Shown here piece after piece: positions 60,328-64,000 of a stretch of 64,000 bases of DNA (position 1 is its first letter; each line of letters begins with the position of its first letter). The DNA comes from Prorocentrum cordatum (Eukaryota > Sar > Dinophyceae > Prorocentrales > Prorocentraceae). The stretch is from the NCBI GenBank assembly GCA_963575745.1, contig CAUYUJ010017803.1, forward strand, positions 83,501 through 147,500. The letters are read 5' to 3'. A program made the position numbers and the translations under genes. The notes under the pieces were generated by a model. It was given only the letters and a program-made list of their open reading frames with translations. It was not told the DNA's origin and did no database searches.

Positions 60328-60386
60328 CCTTGCAATGCGATCGCCCCCGCCCTCCCCACCCCTTTGACGGAGAGTCCCGACTCGGA
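60328..60386 (-). repeat. Inverted counterpart of 52634-52682 beside E3
   Basis: CCTTGCAATGCGATCGC here is the exact reverse complement of 52666-52682. Weaker similarity (CGAGTCGGG, GGGCGGGGGC) extends the match to about 60 bp. Confidence 0.6.
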
Positions 60387-61680
60387 GGAGGGGCCAGCAC
60401 GACAACTGGGAGGAGAGAGTGAGGGGACGGCAGAGGATCAGAAAGGAAGAGGATCAGGAGGCGGAGGTGGAGGTGCAGGAAGGGAGCGAGAGAGAGGCTT
60501 CCGTTACAGCGGACTGGCGGCAACTCACATTGACAACCGATGACAGTGCTGCGGATCGCCAATGCCACTCGCAAGGCAAAAGGTGGCCTTCGTCTTTGCA
60601 CCCGCTGCCCCCCCACCCGTCTCGCCGACGGCAGTCCCCTCGCGAGGGCGTGGGGCCCGAGAGCGCTGCCGCCTTCGGAACGCGGCCCGCGGGAGGGGCG
60701 AGCCGAAGAGCGGCGCCGCGAGAAGAGCGCCCTTCCGCCGTCGAGGAGGCGCGCGCGTGGCCCCGATCGCGCGCGGTCGGCTGCGGCAAGGGAGGTCCTC
60801 GGATCAAGACGGACGCGCGAAGGAGGCAAACCAGAGGATCGAGGCCCTCTGCGAGCAGCATGAGGAGGAGGAGGAGGAGGAGGAGGAGGAGGAGGAGGAG
60901 GAGGAGGAGGAGACGTCGAAGCGCGCCAAGGCAGGAAGGAACCCATCCCCAGATCAGAAGGCCGAGGCGACGAGAGCGAAGGCGGGCGGCAAGAAGGCTG
61001 GCCCGAAATCGGAGGCGACAGACGAGTGCGGGCGCGCCTCGTGCGGCCGTCCGCCCCGTGCCGTCGCCGGCGACGGCAGCCGCGGGCTCGCTCACTGGCG
61101 CACCTCGGGCTCGGGACCGGGGGAGTGGACTTCAGCCCGCGTCCTCTGCTGCCCCTCAGCTCGGTGGAGGCCTGCGCCTCCGCAGGGCGCTCACCCGGGG
61201 GTTGCGCCGCGAAGCCCCTGTGGAGTCCACAGGGGCGCCGCGGGCGTCCGCAACGCCTTCGGATGTCCAGGACATCACTGAGCAAGGCGGGCAACTCCCG
61301 CCCCCGGCCGAGGTCCCCGCCCAGTTGAGGGTGGCCGGCGTCCTCGCAGTGTCCCGCCTGTCGGCCCTGCTGGAAGCGAGCTCGCTACTGAAGGGCTCCT
61401 CGCAGCCGCCTCCCTTCGGGCCCGCAGCTGGAGGTTCCCGCTGGTCCTCGAAAAAGGCCGCTTTCAGGTCAGAATGCGGTCTCTGGGAGGCGCCGCGGAG
61501 AACGTCCCGATCGCCTTCCGTGAGTATCCGCTCAGCAGGCGGGCTGACAAGAACAGCAGAAAAAGCATCGGCCAGCATGCGTTTTTGTCCGTCGCCGCTG
61601 TGCTGCCCCGAGTCGCGCGGGCGGCGACAAGCCCCAGCGTGCCCGCCCAGGCGCGACATGAACCGAAACTGCTGAGAGGG
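60387..61680. other. GC-rich region with GAG microsatellite, uncertain ORFs
   Basis: A (GAG)17-18 tract at 60858-60911 inside a plus-strand frame (60562-61281) that reads AKEANQRIEALCEQH, a Glu run, then SKRAKAGRNPSPDQKAEATR. It could be a charged low-complexity protein. The minus strand at 61156-61600 also reads acceptably (MLADAFSAVLVSPPAERILT). With no domain on either strand I do not choose between them. Confidence 0.4.
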
Positions 61681-63035
61681 TGGGTTGGAGAGGACCAGGA
61701 GGCAGGAGGATGATAAGGAGGGGGAGGGAGAGGAAACCGAGGACGATGCCATAGATGCTGTGAAGGATGCGAGGGCAGGAAAATGGAGATGAGAAGGACA
61801 TGGAGGCGGAGGAAGATGGAGGGAAACACTGGAGAAAGAGGGAGGATGATCATGGTAATTATGAGAAGGTGGGACGAGGAGTACAAGGGGAAGAGAAGGG
61901 AGAAGGGAGAGCGATGAGGGAGGAACTTCTACTTAGGATTCATGGCCAGATCTGTTTCCAGTACGAATGACTGGTGCTACAACCCATTCTCCCGACCCTG
62001 GTCTTCCCATCACAGATCACAGCTAATGCTGTGTTCCACTGCGTCGAACACCCGCTGAACAGGAGGCGACCCCGTGGGCTCTCCGCAAGTTCACGACCCA
62101 GCATGGGGTGGAATCGTGATGGCCTCATAGCCCGCCAAGGCTTGGGACGTGGGAAAATCGCCAATGCCCCAAAAGGAATCAGAACCCCGTGTCCCTGCTG
62201 CAGCAAGGGCGATATTGGAACGGTGGGAACCCTATCGATTTTGCACTGCGCGTCAATGCCCGTAAAGCGTCGCAGCACATAAGTATAATGTGAGGGGATC
62301 GGCCGCCAAACATCCCCGGCGTCAACTCAAAGAAAAATATGCGCGCCACCAGGGCGAGGGTACGATGTGAGAAAGAAATCCAAGGTCACCGAACTTCGCG
62401 CATCGCGCCCCGCGATCATCTTCGCGCCGTCGGGCCGCTCCCCTGGACAAGGGCAGACCTCTGGCCTGGACCGCGACGCGCGAAGTGCCATGATCCTTGC
62501 ACCCCTGGGTGCGACCTAGTGACTCGGCCTCGCTTCGTGTAACTATTGGAAATGTGGCAATGATGCGCTTTATGATCATACGTGTGGGCATGCCCCTTGA
62601 AATCATATTACGATGAAAAAACAGACCCCCCCAATCTGCGTAGGTGTCAGATTCATCGCGCTACCTGTTCTCAAATCCAAAAGCAGCATGAATCGATACG
62701 TCCCATGTAAAGGGCGCCACTTAACATTTGGGAGCCGTTCGAATTGTCAAGCTCTATGTCAACATTACTAAGCGTGACCCAGCAACACCACCCTTTTAAA
62801 CAACAACATTCCTCCACCCATGAATCTGGCCGTAAACGCAAGTCCGACAGCTTCAATGTCGGAAAGCGCAGTCAACGCTCAAGCTCAAGCGAACACTAAT
62901 TTTCAAATATAGTGGACAGTCATCGCGCATCTGCTGGAAATACATCCTGGTAACGATGGGGCACAGCATGTTTTGTTCATATTATTTGCAAACAAGTGAG
63001 CGCAGAAACTTGTTACATTTGTCCTGGCGAAAAAC
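61681..63035. other. No gene seen
   Basis: Purine-rich (G/A) from 61690 to 61920, then unique, less GC-rich sequence without coding or repeat signal. The open frames are short and unlike each other on the two strands. Confidence 0.5.
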
Positions 63036-63039
63036 CCAA

Positions 63040-64000
63040 ACACATGCAACTGTGGGTACCGTATTGTGGGTACCGCGTTCGGTGGAGCTACCTTTGGGGC
63101 CGCGCAGTGTATGAGGGGTGTGCCGAAATGGGCGCGGTGACGCCATGCAAACGCAACCACTGGGGCCTTCGGTGGGGCTCGAGCGCGTGTGGAGTGTGCA
63201 GCATTAAGGCGGTGCAGTCATGAGGCCTTCGGTGGAGCCCACTTATGGGGCCACGGAACGTGTGAGGGGTGTGCCAGGGCGGGCGCTGCGGTGCCATGCG
63301 GGCGCTGCCACTGGGGCCTTCGGGTGCGGCCGTGCCATGCGGGCGCTGCCAATGGGGCCTTCGGTGGAGCTCCCTATGGGGCCATGAAACGTGTGAGGGG
63401 TGTGACGGAATGGGCTCGGCCCTTCGGCGGAGCTCCGTATTGGGCCACGGAACGTGTGAGGGTTGTGCCAAGACGGGTGCGATGGTGCCATGCGGCCGCT
63501 GCCACTGGAGCCTTCGGTGGAGCCCCCCCTCTGGAACCATGAAACTTGAAAGCAATGTGCCGGAGCCACGAAGCGTGTGAGGTCTTTCGATATGGGCGAG
63601 ATGGTGCCATGCGGGCGCTGCCACTGGGGCCTGAATTGGATCTCGCGATCGGTCCATGAAACGTGCGATGGGTGTGCCGTCACGGGTGCGGTGGCACCAC
63701 ACGGGCACTGCCACCGGGAGCTTCGGTGGAGCCCCCTATGGGACCGCGAAGCGTGTGAGCGGTGTGCCGAAACGGATGCAGCGGTTCCATCCAGGCGCTG
63801 CCACTGGGGCGTTCGGTGAAACTCCCTGTAGGGGCCACGAAGCGTGTGAGGGGTGTGCCAACATGGGCGCGGTGGTGTCATGCGGGCGCTGCCACTGGGG
63901 CGTTCGGTGAAACTCTCTATGGGGCCACGGAAAATCCGAGGAGTGTGCCGAACCAGACGCGCTGGTGCCATGCAGGCCCTGGTCCTGGGCCTTCGGTGGA
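63040..64000 (+). repeat. Minisatellite with ~90-bp units, runs off the right edge
   Basis: The core (C/G)TTCGGTG(G/A)A(G/A)CTCCCT with GGGGCCACGAAGCGTGTGAG and GGTGTGCC recurs. In the last part the core starts at 63721, 63811, 63902 and 63991 (spacings 90, 91, 89). Shared parts with the 33 kb minisatellite are TGGGGCCTTCGGTGGAGC and CTATGGGGCCACGAA. All long ORFs on both strands are repeat artefacts. Confidence 0.85.

Noticed and set aside
1-64000. tRNA, rRNA or snRNA genes
   Set aside because: None seen by eye; covariance-model searches would be decisive but could not be run.

Overview
The window looks like eukaryotic nuclear DNA, most probably from a dinoflagellate. It is GC-rich, almost free of recognisable single-copy genes, and filled with retroelements whose proteins carry reverse transcriptase (RT), RNase H (RH), a DNA-methyltransferase-like (MT) domain and tyrosine recombinase (YR). 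The last ten bases of the dinoflagellate spliced leader (TTGGCTCAAG) lie at the 5' end of two of these elements. The lineage call is an inference from gene content; no rRNA, tRNA or organellar gene was seen.

Layout. (1) Bases 1-18.1 kb, minus strand: a large retroelement (E0) running off the left edge. In its reading direction it has a membrane/Cys-rich ORF, a gag-like ORF with a CCCH-like finger, an MT-like domain and RT-RH. Its gag-like ORF is split by a 7.9 kb cut-and-paste DNA transposon (4646-12528) with 35-bp perfect terminal inverted repeats, a transposase and accessory ORFs. (2) 18.1-23.8 kb: retroelement E1 with ~97-bp direct terminal repeats; its YR catalytic domain is missing. (3) 23.8-33.1 kb and 42.1-45.1 kb: copies of a 1.2-1.7 kb dispersed repeat (here repeat R) with paired hairpins and a long GTC-type microsatellite core, around a 4 kb very GC-rich stretch without a convincing gene. 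(4) 33.1-35.3 kb: mini- and microsatellites. (5) 35.3-42.0 kb: retroelement E2 (ORF1, RT, RH, YR, MT), inserted in a TA microsatellite inside a repeat-R copy. (6) 45-52.1 kb: GC-rich DNA and a plus-strand hypothetical gene broken into several frames. (7) 52.9-60.3 kb: retroelement E3, the best preserved, with split direct repeats A1-[ORFs]-B1-A2-B2. (8) 60.3-64 kb: low-complexity DNA and a ~90-bp minisatellite related to the one at 33 kb.

All four retroelements are on the minus strand. They share a module set (membrane or gag-like ORF1, RT, RH, MT-like, YR) but the MT-like module sits in a different place in each: before RT (E0), inside RH (E3), after RH (E1) and after YR (E2). Split direct repeats are known from Ngaro/PAT-type YR retrotransposons and an MT domain from DIRS-type; E3 combines both.

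Almost every long coding region changes frame at least once, so the elements are decaying or the assembly keeps indel errors. Coordinates of the frame-split genes are envelopes covering the segments that read as natural protein.
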